NCBI GenBank assembly: GCA_947259575.1
Contig: CAMYMU010000043.1
Coordinates: 15,097-60,856, forward strand
Length of the DNA stretch: 45,760 nucleotides
Source: an uncultured Ectothiorhodospiraceae bacterium
Lineage (GTDB): Bacteria; Pseudomonadota; Gammaproteobacteria; UBA6429; Thiohalophilaceae
Direction: 5' to 3'
The notes under the pieces are model-generated. The model was not told the DNA's origin. It made no database searches and saw only the letters and a list, made by a program, of their open reading frames with translations. The translations under genes and the position numbers were made by a program. Every line of letters starts with the position of its first letter. The stretch's first letter is position 1. Below are positions 19,543 to 27,753 of this stretch, in pieces.

Positions 19543-20571
19543 CTACTGGGCTATTTTCTTCTGTAACTCTTCTGAACGCCAAAGTTGGAAGCTAGGTTGT
19601 TTGCGATATGCTCGGCTGTTTATATATCGAAGTACATTGTTTAATCGATAGAAACCAACTACTGAATCCACGCGTATGATCTCGGCACCTGATTCATCAT
19701 AAAAAATAAGTGTGGGGGCATAATCAAGTGCTAGCTCATCAGCCCATTTCTTCGCGGTCGTCTTTTTACCGTTAGGTTTGACTATGTATGTCGATGACCA
19801 CATATCTAGCTGCACTGAATTCAATCGGTTGAGATGTTTGAGAATGTCCACGCGGTTTAGTGGGCCTGCATGTAAAATATCACAGGAATGACAGTTGCGT
19901 TCTTCAAAAAACACAGCCAGAGGACCCGCTTTTTTCAACTCAAATAGATTGTATGGTGCTGGTTTGAAGATGACACTTTCATTTAGCGTGTCTTGGCCAA
20001 AACTATCTGCTCCTTCGGCACGTGAAAGATAGTCCCGAAACGATTCCTTACGGTGATGTTTATCAGACACAAACTCAAGTGCTGCGCGAAATTGATAAGG
20101 TTTGCGGTATCCAGTTAGTTTTAGGGCGGGTTTGCCTGAGTCATCAAAAAAGAGTGTTGTGGGTGTAAAGTTAGCTTTATATCGAGCAGCAAACATTTTT
20201 TCACTATATTGCTTACCATCTATGTCTGTCACCTGGCTATTACCGCGCGTATTTATGGCAATGACATCAAAGTTGGCGCGTGTATAGGAGACAATATCGC
20301 GTCGTTCCCAGTTGTTTTTTAAATGTGCTTTGCAATAAGGGCAGTATGACTGTCCGAAGTAAATGATAAGGCCACGACGTCCACTGTTTGCTTCATTAAT
20401 ATCTTCCTGGATATCCAGAAAACTGACCTTGAACCAATCCGGTAGACTAAGGGCTTCTGTCAGACGTTCGTCATTTACTGCAGGATCTAGCGCGGGCTCA
20501 CTGCTCGCATATGCAGCCATGCTTAACCAGGTCAGTAGCAAGATAGAATTTAAGAGTTTATGCGGCTTCAT
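19543..20571 (-). CDS. Exported protein with two thioredoxin-like domains
   Basis: 342 residues with a Sec signal peptide ending near AAYASSEPA. The first thioredoxin fold has IIYFGQSYCPYCKAHL (CPYC redox pair), followed by a cis-Pro region NFTPTTLFF. The second has VFFEERNCHSCDILH (CHSC pair) and DYAPTLIFYDESG. Both resemble the SoxW/DsbE-like thioredoxin_2 group of periplasmic redox proteins. It is likely a periplasmic disulfide reductase or a sensor for oxidative damage; its partner is unknown. It has no obvious operon partner, with about 200 AT-rich bases separating it from the acyltransferase. Confidence 0.85.
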   Translation of the reverse strand: MKPHKLLNSILLLTWLSMAAYASSEPALDPAVNDERLTEALSLPDWFKVSFLDIQEDINEANSGRRGLIIYFGQSYCPYCKAHLKNNWERRDIVSYTRANFDVIAINTRGNSQVTDIDGKQYSEKMFAARYKANFTPTTLFFDDSGKPALKLTGYRKPYQFRAALEFVSDKHHRKESFRDYLSRAEGADSFGQDTLNESVIFKPAPYNLFELKKAGPLAVFFEERNCHSCDILHAGPLNRVDILKHLNRLNSVQLDMWSSTYIVKPNGKKTTAKKWADELALDYAPTLIFYDESGAEIIRVDSVVGFYRLNNVLRYINSRAYRKQPSFQLWRSEELQKKIAQ

Positions 20572-21133
20572 GGGACTTTCACGTCAATAATTTGAGCATA
20601 CTAAGTGTTTGAATCTATTGTGGCTTGATCTGCGTCAGTGTTGAAGCGAAATAATACTAAGAAATTGATTCTACCTATATAGATAAATATCTGCTAAAAA
20701 CCGCCAAAAAACAATGGTTACATGTGGGTTGCCTTATACGTCCAATAATTTACGCAATAAAGATGAAAAAACTGGGAAAGCTCAAGTAGATGCATAGTCA
20801 GAATCCCTAGTTGGCAATGCTGAAAATGATGATGACGCTGCGCTTTTTTAATCCCATTATGGGTCATACACTTTGTTGCTCGGTTAGCATGTGATTATCA
20901 ACGTCTATTCTCTTAGTTTGCCAAATTGACATAAATACCCCCTCGAATAAGCAGGCACAAAAGACTAACCCTTATAAAAGTATCAATAAATGATACTAAA
21001 AGTCTGAATACCGCGACTATACATGTCTTGGTTGTATATATCTCACCTATTTACCACACTCTTAACAGGAAGACCTTATTAAGCTGATAAGGCAGATTTT
21101 AGAACTGTTTTAGAAATATAAGGGGGAAGCGGT
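20572..21133. other. 562-base intergenic region
   Basis: No intact gene. On the plus strand from about 20694 to 20851 a frame reads with one internal TAG and ends in an acidic tail NAENDDDAALF plus stop, which may be a decayed coding remnant. A perfect 7-bp inverted repeat lies at 20979-20997. The fusion gene start at 21134 is preceded by AAGGGGGAAG. Confidence 0.4.
20979..20997. promoter_or_regulatory. Possible operator: inverted repeat upstream of the fusion gene
   Basis: AGTATCA and TGATACT are perfect inverted arms around ATAAA. Outer AGACT and AGTCT copies add a second, wider symmetry. It lies 137 bases before the 21134 start. The protein that would bind is unknown. Confidence 0.35.
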
Positions 21134-22771
21134 ATGGAAGAAAACAAACTTATAGAGTTCAAGATAGCTACTGAGGACTGGGAATACGAGCAAATACATA
21201 AGCTAAATTATCAGACCTTTGTCCGGGAAATCCCACAACATGAAGAAAACATTACCGAAAAACTAGTAGATAAGTTTCACGATTATAATACCTATGTAAT
21301 TTGTTTAAGGCGATCTAAAGTGGTGGGGATGCTGGCTATTTGTGACCAACGACCATTTTCTTTGGAAAGTAAAGTTCAGAAACTATTTGAACATTTACCT
21401 CAACATCAATCTGCATGTGAAATACGATTGCTTTCGGTTCACAAAGAGTTCAGAAACTCTCTAGTTTTCTCTGGGCTTATAAAGCTATCTATGCAGATTT
21501 GTTTAGAAAGAGATTATGATCTATCCATTATCTCAGCAACGACTCGACAACTAAGGTTATATAAACACCTGGGATTTATAGCTTTTGGGAAAGTAGTAGG
21601 GAAAGAAGGTGCGCTGTATCAGCCAATGTACATAGATATTTATAAGGCAAGAAAACTAATCGAAAGATCGATGATATTTAAAGATCATAAAGATCTAAAA
21701 AATACTAGCCGGTCTTCAATAAAAAATTATATGCCTGGACCAGTCGATGTATCAGATAAAGTGTCATTCGAGTATTCTAAAAAACCAACTTCACATCGAT
21801 CCCAACATTTTATTCAAGAAGTAAATAGCCTTAAACAACTTCTTTGTAAAAAAGTTAAGGCCCAGAATGTTCAATTATTATCAGGTTCTGGAACCCTGGC
21901 TAATGATGTTGTAGCAACCTACATTGGCGCTATTGGTGGGAGAGGACTACTACTTGTCAATGGTGAATTTAGTCAACGCTTGGCACTACATGCTTCATCG
22001 ATGGGCCTGGATTTCGATATTTTAGAGGAAAAAGACGGCTGTGCTCCGGATTTAGCACGGCTGGAGAAATACCTAGAAGTAAACCCTGAAACAAAATGGT
22101 TATGGTCAGTTGCTTGCGAGACATCTACAGGAGTTATTAGTGATCTAGAAATGCTATCGAAAATATCTAAGTATCACGGAATACGGCTTTGTATTGATGG
22201 AATTAGTGCAATCGGTAGTTTGCCGATGGATTTGTCAGGAGTTTATATGGCAACAGCAGTGAGTGGCAAAGGTATTGGTTCATTGCCTGGTATAGCAATG
22301 GTTTTTTATCAAAATGATTTGCTTCGGCCTAAAGACAAAATACCTCGTTATTTTGATTTGTTACTTTATGAAAATATGCAGGGTGTTCCTTTTACAATAT
22401 CGACTAATGCGGTATATGCACTGAAAGAGTCACTAACCGCTAATAAATATGAATATAAATATGCGGAATATGCTACATGGAGAAGTGAATTAGTTACTGA
22501 ACTAGAAGGTATAGGCCTAAAAGTTATTGCGCAGGACAATTATGCAAATCATGTATTAACCATACAGATTCCACCACAGTATAACTCTGAAGTAATTGGA
22601 AATTGCTTGCACGAAAAAGGTTATGCATTGTCATATAAAAGTCAGTATTTAATAAAGCAGAATAGAATACAACTTTGCTTTATGGGTGAGTGCGAAAAAC
22701 CAGATAGACGTTTTATTCAGGTCTTTAGAAATATATTGAATGATGACTCTATGCGACAAATAAGCCTGTAA
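21134..22771 (+). CDS. GNAT-like acyltransferase fused to class-V aminotransferase
   Basis: 545 residues. The first ~180 resemble the GNAT/autoinducer-synthase-like acyltransferase fold: ...VVGMLAICDQRPF, CEIRLLSVHKEFRNS, then STTRQLRLYKHLGF-type ending. The rest is a PLP-dependent fold-type I enzyme of class V (alanine-glyoxylate / 2-aminoethylphosphonate aminotransferase type): YMPGPVDVSD, LLSGSGTLANDVV, ACETSTGVISD, LCIDGISAIGSLP with the PLP Asp, and the PLP Lys in AVSGKGIGSLPG (Lys379). The fusion suggests a two-step synthesis of an acylated amino compound, but the substrate is unknown. A strong AAGGGGG precedes the start. It has no operon partner before the nitrate regulon. Confidence 0.8.
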   Translation: MEENKLIEFKIATEDWEYEQIHKLNYQTFVREIPQHEENITEKLVDKFHDYNTYVICLRRSKVVGMLAICDQRPFSLESKVQKLFEHLPQHQSACEIRLLSVHKEFRNSLVFSGLIKLSMQICLERDYDLSIISATTRQLRLYKHLGFIAFGKVVGKEGALYQPMYIDIYKARKLIERSMIFKDHKDLKNTSRSSIKNYMPGPVDVSDKVSFEYSKKPTSHRSQHFIQEVNSLKQLLCKKVKAQNVQLLSGSGTLANDVVATYIGAIGGRGLLLVNGEFSQRLALHASSMGLDFDILEEKDGCAPDLARLEKYLEVNPETKWLWSVACETSTGVISDLEMLSKISKYHGIRLCIDGISAIGSLPMDLSGVYMATAVSGKGIGSLPGIAMVFYQNDLLRPKDKIPRYFDLLLYENMQGVPFTISTNAVYALKESLTANKYEYKYAEYATWRSELVTELEGIGLKVIAQDNYANHVLTIQIPPQYNSEVIGNCLHEKGYALSYKSQYLIKQNRIQLCFMGECEKPDRRFIQVFRNILNDDSMRQISL

Positions 22772-22864
22772 CCAGAACTCAAGGATGAGCTAAAGGAGGT
22801 TTAAATCACTATTTACTGACTTTGAACTACGAATTTTAATGTAATGGAAAAATGATCACTCATC

Positions 22865-22932
22865 GTGCGTAGTCTAAAAATAATGTGAGTTTGTAGTGCA
22901 TAAATTTTTAAAAATGTAATTATTTAGTGCAT
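22865..22932 (+). promoter_or_regulatory. Three GTGC half-sites at 31-base spacing (possible NtrC enhancer)
   Basis: GTGC cores start at 22865, 22896 and 22927, exactly 31 bases (three helical turns) apart. The last two sit in identical TAGTGCAT octamers, whose reverse complement ATGCACTA matches the left half of NtrC sites (TGCACTA). They end about 65 bases before the sigma-54 promoter. The full NtrC palindrome is not present, so this is tentative. Confidence 0.4.
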
Positions 22933-22994
22933 GTCAAAAATGGTCTCATGCCTGATAATGTGTAACCCTCTGAAAAGACTAGTACTATTTCTAT

Positions 22995-23010
22995 TGGCAC
23001 CATATTTGCT
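22995..23010 (+). promoter_or_regulatory. Sigma-54 promoter of nasT unit
   Basis: The sequence TGGCACCATATTTGCT has GG (22996-22997) and GC (23008-23009) ten bases apart, matching the sigma-54 consensus TGGCAC-N5-TTGCT at every conserved base. Transcription would start near 23021, about 30 bases before the nasT ATG. Confidence 0.85.
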
Positions 23011-23051
23011 CTAGACCCTGTTAGACCCTTAAAGAATTCAAGTAAATTGAT

Positions 23052-23636
23052 ATGAGCGCGTTACCAGGTGTTCTGATAATTAGTGAAACGTCAGACACTA
23101 CAGATGCATTACAAGTCACTCTAAAAGAGTCGGGCTACCAGATTAAGTCGCATATTACTGTGGCTGAAGATGTGGTTGAGGAAGTTGACCGCTGTCAGCC
23201 AGATATTGTGGTAGTGAAGACTGAGGAAACGAGTCGCTATCTCATGAATCAGTTGTATAACCTGAATCAGGAGAGCCCTAAGCCTATTGTGATCTTTACT
23301 GACAAAAGTGAGAGTGGACTGATTGAAGGTGCGATTACGGCTGGAGTGAGCGCATATGTTGTTGATGGATTGTCGGCAGAGAGAGTGAAACCCGTTCTAG
23401 AAGTTGCAAAATTTCGTTTTGAAAAAGAACAGTCACTACGTAGTGAACTTACCAAAGCAAAGTCACAACTTGAAGAAAGGAAAACTATCGAACGTGCTAA
23501 AGGGATTATTATGAAAAGCCGTGGTCTCGGTGAAGATGAGGCTTATAAGGCTTTACGTAAATTAGCGATGAATAAAAATCAGAAGCTTATTGAAGTTGCC
23601 GAAGATGTGGTTTCAGTTTCTGAGTTATTAATGTAA
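23052..23636 (+). CDS. nasT: NasT-like ANTAR antiterminator with degenerate receiver
   Basis: 194 residues: an N-terminal receiver-like domain (1-120), a coiled coil (125-145) and a C-terminal ANTAR RNA-binding domain (ERKTIERAKGIIMKSRGLGEDEAYKALRKLAMNKNQKL). ANTAR proteins bind paired six-base-loop hairpins and block terminators. Overall it is closest to NasT of the NasS-NasT nitrate system (PKPIVIFTD, GVSAYVV). Where NasT has Asp at the phosphoacceptor strand (PDVxLIDTES as I recall), this protein has PDIVVVKTEE, that is Lys56. Phosphorylation is therefore excluded, and control by a protein partner is likely. It is driven by a sigma-54 promoter, and two ANTAR-type RNA leaders are present nearby. 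Confidence 0.9.
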   Translation: MSALPGVLIISETSDTTDALQVTLKESGYQIKSHITVAEDVVEEVDRCQPDIVVVKTEETSRYLMNQLYNLNQESPKPIVIFTDKSESGLIEGAITAGVSAYVVDGLSAERVKPVLEVAKFRFEKEQSLRSELTKAKSQLEERKTIERAKGIIMKSRGLGEDEAYKALRKLAMNKNQKLIEVAEDVVSVSELLM

Positions 23637-23663
23637 GCAGCCTTAGTTGGCTTAATTTAAATC

Positions 23664-23699
23664 GAGACCAACGTGGGTCTCAAAATAGACAAAGATGTC
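23664..23699 (+). ncRNA. ANTAR-responsive two-hairpin RNA, leader 1
   Basis: Hairpin P1: GAGACC, loop AACGTG, GGTCTC (6 bp). After a linker AAAATA comes hairpin P2: GAC, loop AAAGAT, GTC (3 bp). Both six-base loops have A at position 1 and G at position 4, the recognition rule known for ANTAR proteins such as NasR, NasT and EutV. P2 shares its 3' arm with the 5' arm of the terminator at 23697. Confidence 0.85.
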
Positions 23700-23738
23700 A
23701 TCCATGCTGTTATCCGGCAGGGTTGGTGTCTTTTTTTT
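23697..23738 (+). terminator. Conditional terminator between nasT and the NirB-like gene
   Basis: GTCATCCATGCTG pairs imperfectly (10 of 13 positions, including U-G pairs) with CAGGGTTGGTGTC around an 8-base loop, followed by T8. The 5' arm overlaps the P2 hairpin of the ANTAR RNA, so protein-bound P2 would prevent terminator formation. Confidence 0.75.
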
Positions 23739-23749
23739 GGAGCAAAAGA

Positions 23750-25741
23750 ATGAACATAGCCGTTCATTTAGTAGAAGATGAAGTTGAAGATATGTCGCTA
23801 GAACATCCCATCGTTATTGTTGGGACTGGACCTGTTGGCATAAAAACACTAACAACGCTGTTAGCGGAGTCACCAGACAAAAATATAATTGTGTATGGCG
23901 ATGAGCCGTGGGAGCCCTATAACCGTGTGAAGTTATCATCATTTTTGGCTGGTGAAATTGATTGGGCTGATCTCACAGATTCTCAAAAAATTCCAGAGAT
24001 AAAAAATCTGGTTCAACATCAGAATTGTAAAATCACAAAGATAGATAAGGATAAAAAAGTTGTTATAGACGAACTAGGTCGAGAGCAGAAGTATGAGAAG
24101 TTAATCCTGGCGCTAGGTTCGCGACCACATATCCCTGGTATTGAAGGTGTTGAGCTTGATGGAGTTTATACCTTCCGCGATATGACAGACACAAACCGTC
24201 TTTTGGCTCGTCAAACTAAAAGTAGGACGACTGTTATCGTTGGCGGTGGTGTATTGGGTCTAGAAGCCGGGAAGGCCATGCTCAAAAACAACACAAACGT
24301 CGTTGTGGTCGATCATGCGATGAGGCTGATGTCAAACCAGCTCGATGAAGATGCCAGTGAGTTAGTAAAAGAGCATATATATTCACTCGGTATTCGCTTA
24401 AGTCTAGGTTCTGGCATAAAAAAAGTATTAGGAGAAAATAAAGTTACAGGAATTGAGCTGCTCAATGGTAAAAAAATAGATTGCGATACAGTCATTTTCT
24501 CTACCGGAATAAAACCTAATATCGAACTGGCAAGAGATGCAAAAATATCAATCGGTAAAGGTGTGCGTGTCTCTGACACAATGCTGACTAGTGACCCAGA
24601 TATTTATGCCGTTGGCGAGTGTGCTGAACATAGAAATATTGTTTATGGCCTGGTCGCTCCTGGCTTTGAGCAGGCAAAAGTAGCAGTTGCGGATATTTTC
24701 GGGAAAAAAACGAATTACACCGGTTCAATTATGGCCACACAACTTAAAGTTGTGGGTATGCCTGTTTTTAGCATGGGCCGAACAGGAGAGGGCGAGAGTA
24801 AAAGTATTTTTGTTCAATACATCTACAGTAAGCCAGAAAAGGGTCTGTATCGTAAAATTATTATTTTTCGAAATCGTGTTGTTGGTGCAATTTCAGTAGG
24901 AAATTGGGACACACTACACCGTGTACAAGAGAGTATTACTAAGAATAGATATATATGGCCATGGCAGCTAAAACGATTTAGCAAGATGGGTGACCTATGG
25001 TCGCTAGAGCAGAGTAAAAAGGTTAGTCAGTGGCCAGCTAGTGCTATCGTCTGCAATTGTATGAATGTTTCACGAGGGCAGTGTAGCAAAGCAATTAGTA
25101 CGGGTTGCTCCAGTGTAGAAGAAATTATGCAGTCTACGTCTGCCTCAACTGTTTGTGGGGGTTGCCGCCCACTGATTTCCGAATTGCTTGGTGGTGTGGT
25201 TAAGGCTGAAAAAATTAAGGCAGTAAAATCTTTTATGTTTTACTCATTGCTGACCAGTATAGCGATGTTAGCTGCACTGTTTTTACCAGGCCTTATGTAT
25301 AACCCCTCAGCAGAAGTCAATTTCCAATGGGATCAATTGTGGCGCAATGGATTAATTAAACAAGTGACAGGTTATAGCATTCTGGGAATGACTCTATTCG
25401 GACTACTTATCTCTCTAGCTAAGCGCTGGAAGAAATTTTCTTTTTTTCAGTTCTCTGTATGGCGTTACCTACATGTGCTCATCGGAGTATTTATCGTAAT
25501 AGCGTTGTTTTCTCATACGGGTTTTCGTTTAGGAAATAATTTGAATGGAATGCTAATGGTTTTGTTTTCAGGATTAATTCTTGTGGGAGGGATATATGGA
25601 TTATTCATGTCACTCCAACACAAACTGGATGGAGTCTTTGTAAATAGAGTTCGCGGCTACCTAAACTGGACACACCTGTTACTTTTCTGGCCTGTACCGG
25701 TTTTGCTCTCGTTTCATGTTTTAAAGACCTACTACTTCTAA
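23750..25741 (+). CDS. NirB-like NAD(P)H flavoprotein with [2Fe-2S] and membrane heme-b-like domain
   Basis: The ATG at 23750 with GGAG seven bases upstream gives 663 residues. A TTG at 23723 lies inside the terminator. Residues ~17-400 form a two-dinucleotide-fold oxidoreductase as in the N-terminus of NirB (FAD site VIVGTGPVGIK, NAD site VIVGGGVLGLEAG, FAD tail DIYAVGECAEH). Next is a BFD-like [2Fe-2S] domain, C435-N-C437 and C469-G-G-C472. The C-terminal ~180 residues are membrane helices containing His in YLHVLIG, LFSHTGF, NWTHLLLF and LSFHVLKT, suited to ligate two b hemes. The siroheme nitrite-reductase part of NirB is absent. It probably passes NAD(P)H electrons to the membrane and on to the cytochrome 10 bases downstream. 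Confidence 0.85.
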   Translation: MNIAVHLVEDEVEDMSLEHPIVIVGTGPVGIKTLTTLLAESPDKNIIVYGDEPWEPYNRVKLSSFLAGEIDWADLTDSQKIPEIKNLVQHQNCKITKIDKDKKVVIDELGREQKYEKLILALGSRPHIPGIEGVELDGVYTFRDMTDTNRLLARQTKSRTTVIVGGGVLGLEAGKAMLKNNTNVVVVDHAMRLMSNQLDEDASELVKEHIYSLGIRLSLGSGIKKVLGENKVTGIELLNGKKIDCDTVIFSTGIKPNIELARDAKISIGKGVRVSDTMLTSDPDIYAVGECAEHRNIVYGLVAPGFEQAKVAVADIFGKKTNYTGSIMATQLKVVGMPVFSMGRTGEGESKSIFVQYIYSKPEKGLYRKIIIFRNRVVGAISVGNWDTLHRVQESITKNRYIWPWQLKRFSKMGDLWSLEQSKKVSQWPASAIVCNCMNVSRGQCSKAISTGCSSVEEIMQSTSASTVCGGCRPLISELLGGVVKAEKIKAVKSFMFYSLLTSIAMLAALFLPGLMYNPSAEVNFQWDQLWRNGLIKQVTGYSILGMTLFGLLISLAKRWKKFSFFQFSVWRYLHVLIGVFIVIALFSHTGFRLGNNLNGMLMVLFSGLILVGGIYGLFMSLQHKLDGVFVNRVRGYLNWTHLLLFWPVPVLLSFHVLKTYYF

Positions 25742-25751
25742 GTGAAGATTA

Positions 25752-27137
25752 ATGAGCGCACGCAAACATATTTACTGGATTTACTGGCTACTTATTACTG
25801 TAGGGATAGCTGTGTATTTAACTATGCAATTACTTGGTGAAGATAAAACGGTATATCTGCCTGGCAAAACAAGCCACGGTCATTATCAGATCGAAATGGC
25901 TTGTGCTGCTTGTCATAGCGATCCACTTGGCGGCGGAGAAGTATTGCAGGAAGCGTGTATGAATTGTCATGGTAGTGAGCTGGAAGTCGCTGATGACTCA
26001 CATCCAAAGTCAAAATTCACAAATCCTCGTAACGCAGATCGAGTAGCGAAGTTGGATGCACGAAAATGCGTAACCTGCCACACCGAACATAAAGAAGAAA
26101 TCACGCTTGCGATGGGCGTTACACAACCCGACGATGTTTGCTTTAAATGTCATCAGGATGTTGCAGAAAATCGCCCGAGTCATGAAGGCCTGGAGTTTCC
26201 AACCTGTGCAACCGCGGGCTGTCACAATTTTCACGATAACCGGGCCCTCTATGAAGATTTTTTGTCTAAACATCTGGGCGAGCCTGATGTACATGCAATG
26301 GCAGAAGTCGTTCCTTTGTCGTCAGTTGAGGTCTATCAGACAATTTCAAGCTACCCAATTGAGCAGTTTCCAATCAAGCCTCTTAAGTCAAACGAGGCGG
26401 ATCAACCTATTTCTGTTCGCAAAGACCCTAAAATCGTACAGGACTGGATGGACACAGCACATAGCCAATCAGGTGTTAACTGCAGCGCATGTCATGAACA
26501 AAAAACGGAAGGTTTAGATGAACCAGTATGGGTTGATAAACCAAGCCACAAGGTTTGTTCAACATGTCATACCGATCAGACTAAAGGGTTTTTATCAGGA
26601 AAACATGGAATGCGTCTAGAACAGAATTTAACTCCTATGACACCGGGTAAGGCACGCCTGGACATGAAACGCACGGCACATGGTGATGAACTGTCGTGTG
26701 TGTCTTGCCATAGCTCTCACCGGTTTAATACTAAAGACGCGGCAGTAGAAGCCTGTTTGAGTTGCCATGATGACCAACATAGCAACTCATATAAAGACTC
26801 AAAGCATTTTAATCTATGGCACAAAGAAATAAGAGGGCAGGCGGCTGAAAATACCGGCGTATCTTGCGCTACCTGCCATATGCCTCGTAAAGAAGTTAAA
26901 CACGACGGTATGAAAATAATTATTGCTGAGCACAATCAAAATGACAATTTGCGACCAAATGAAAAAATGCTCCGCAGCGTATGTATGCAATGTCATGGTC
27001 TGGGCTTCTCAATAGATGCTCTTGCAGATCGTGAGCTTGTCGAAAAGAATTTTTCTGAAAAACCTGACGTCCACATTGAAAGCCTGGACATGGTAAAGAA
27101 GCGTCTGGGTTTGAAGAAAGATGTAGATGGTATGTAA
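25752..27137 (+). CDS. Membrane-anchored 11-heme cytochrome c
   Basis: 461 residues with an N-terminal anchor (IYWIYWLLITVGIAVYLTM). Ten CxxCH heme sites lie at Cys 51, 69, 106, 130, 244, 269, 316, 335, 372 and 411. One CATAGCH (C-x4-CH) at Cys152 gives 11 hemes. The C-terminal half (GKHGMR, PMTPGKAR, SYKDSKHF, GVSCATCHMPR, HNQNDNLRPNE, CMQCHGLGF) recalls octaheme HAO/tetrathionate-reductase-like enzymes. The N-terminal half looks like an electron-entry module. It lies between the NirB-like gene and a heme lipoprotein gene. A periplasmic reduction of a nitrogen oxide is inferred, not shown. Confidence 0.9.
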   Translation: MSARKHIYWIYWLLITVGIAVYLTMQLLGEDKTVYLPGKTSHGHYQIEMACAACHSDPLGGGEVLQEACMNCHGSELEVADDSHPKSKFTNPRNADRVAKLDARKCVTCHTEHKEEITLAMGVTQPDDVCFKCHQDVAENRPSHEGLEFPTCATAGCHNFHDNRALYEDFLSKHLGEPDVHAMAEVVPLSSVEVYQTISSYPIEQFPIKPLKSNEADQPISVRKDPKIVQDWMDTAHSQSGVNCSACHEQKTEGLDEPVWVDKPSHKVCSTCHTDQTKGFLSGKHGMRLEQNLTPMTPGKARLDMKRTAHGDELSCVSCHSSHRFNTKDAAVEACLSCHDDQHSNSYKDSKHFNLWHKEIRGQAAENTGVSCATCHMPRKEVKHDGMKIIIAEHNQNDNLRPNEKMLRSVCMQCHGLGFSIDALADRELVEKNFSEKPDVHIESLDMVKKRLGLKKDVDGM

Positions 27138-27162
27138 ATTTATTAACACTTGGAGAGTAATC

Positions 27163-27732
27163 ATGAAATCAAAGATATTAGTTTTATTCAGTAGTATTAT
27201 TGGCTCGGCGTTTTTGTTGTCTGCATGTGGCGAACAAAAGACAACGGGCATTGACCCTCAGATGATGACTGACTCACTGTTTAGCGTGATGGAAGCAGAC
27301 AGGACGGTTTATACCAAGCTTATTATTGGTCGTCTTGCTAAAGATGAGAAAGTCATTAAAGCTTCTGAGCACTGGAAAGATGAGAAGGCACTGGTTTTGC
27401 CAGCACAGATGTTTCGTTATGGCGCAGAACGTGTAGCAGAAAAAGGTGCACCCTTCAGTTATTCCCTGCTTTCGCTATGGCCAGTGAACAAGCAAAACAA
27501 ACCTAAGACAGAAGTTGAAATTAAAGGTTTGAACTACATTGCTGAGAATCCTGGTAAAAACTTCTATTCAGAAGAAGAGCTAGGTGGAGTTAAGTATTTC
27601 ACAGCTGTTTACCCCGACGTCGGTGTCGCACCAGCCTGTGTTTCCTGTCACAACAAGCACAAAGATAGCCCACGTACTGACTTCAAACTTGGTGAAGTAA
27701 TGGGTGGTGTTGTGATTCGCATCCCGATTTAA
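27163..27732 (+). CDS. Heme c lipoprotein with Tll0287-like (DUF3365) domain
   Basis: The ATG at 27163, preceded by GGAGAG, gives 189 residues with a lipoprotein signal (lipobox LLSAC, Cys22). The body matches the Tll0287-like / DUF3365 pattern: PAQMFRYGAERVAEK, FSYSLLSLWPVNKQN, and a single CVSCH heme site followed by HKDSPRTDFKLGEVMGGVVIRIP. Such domains bind one heme and often act as gas or redox sensors. An upstream in-frame start at 27127 would overlap the cytochrome gene and spoil the signal. It probably serves the cytochrome or the globin encoded beside it. Confidence 0.88.
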   Translation: MKSKILVLFSSIIGSAFLLSACGEQKTTGIDPQMMTDSLFSVMEADRTVYTKLIIGRLAKDEKVIKASEHWKDEKALVLPAQMFRYGAERVAEKGAPFSYSLLSLWPVNKQNKPKTEVEIKGLNYIAENPGKNFYSEEELGGVKYFTAVYPDVGVAPACVSCHNKHKDSPRTDFKLGEVMGGVVIRIPI

Positions 27733-27753
27733 ACAAAAGACTATAGGAGAATT

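Noticed and set aside
23723-23749. TTG start for the NirB-like gene
   Set aside because: It lies inside the terminator stem. The ATG at 23750 has GGAG at proper spacing and is the better start.
23750-25741. Calling the flavoprotein a full assimilatory nitrite reductase (NirB)
   Set aside because: The siroheme/[4Fe-4S] domains are missing and replaced by a membrane domain.
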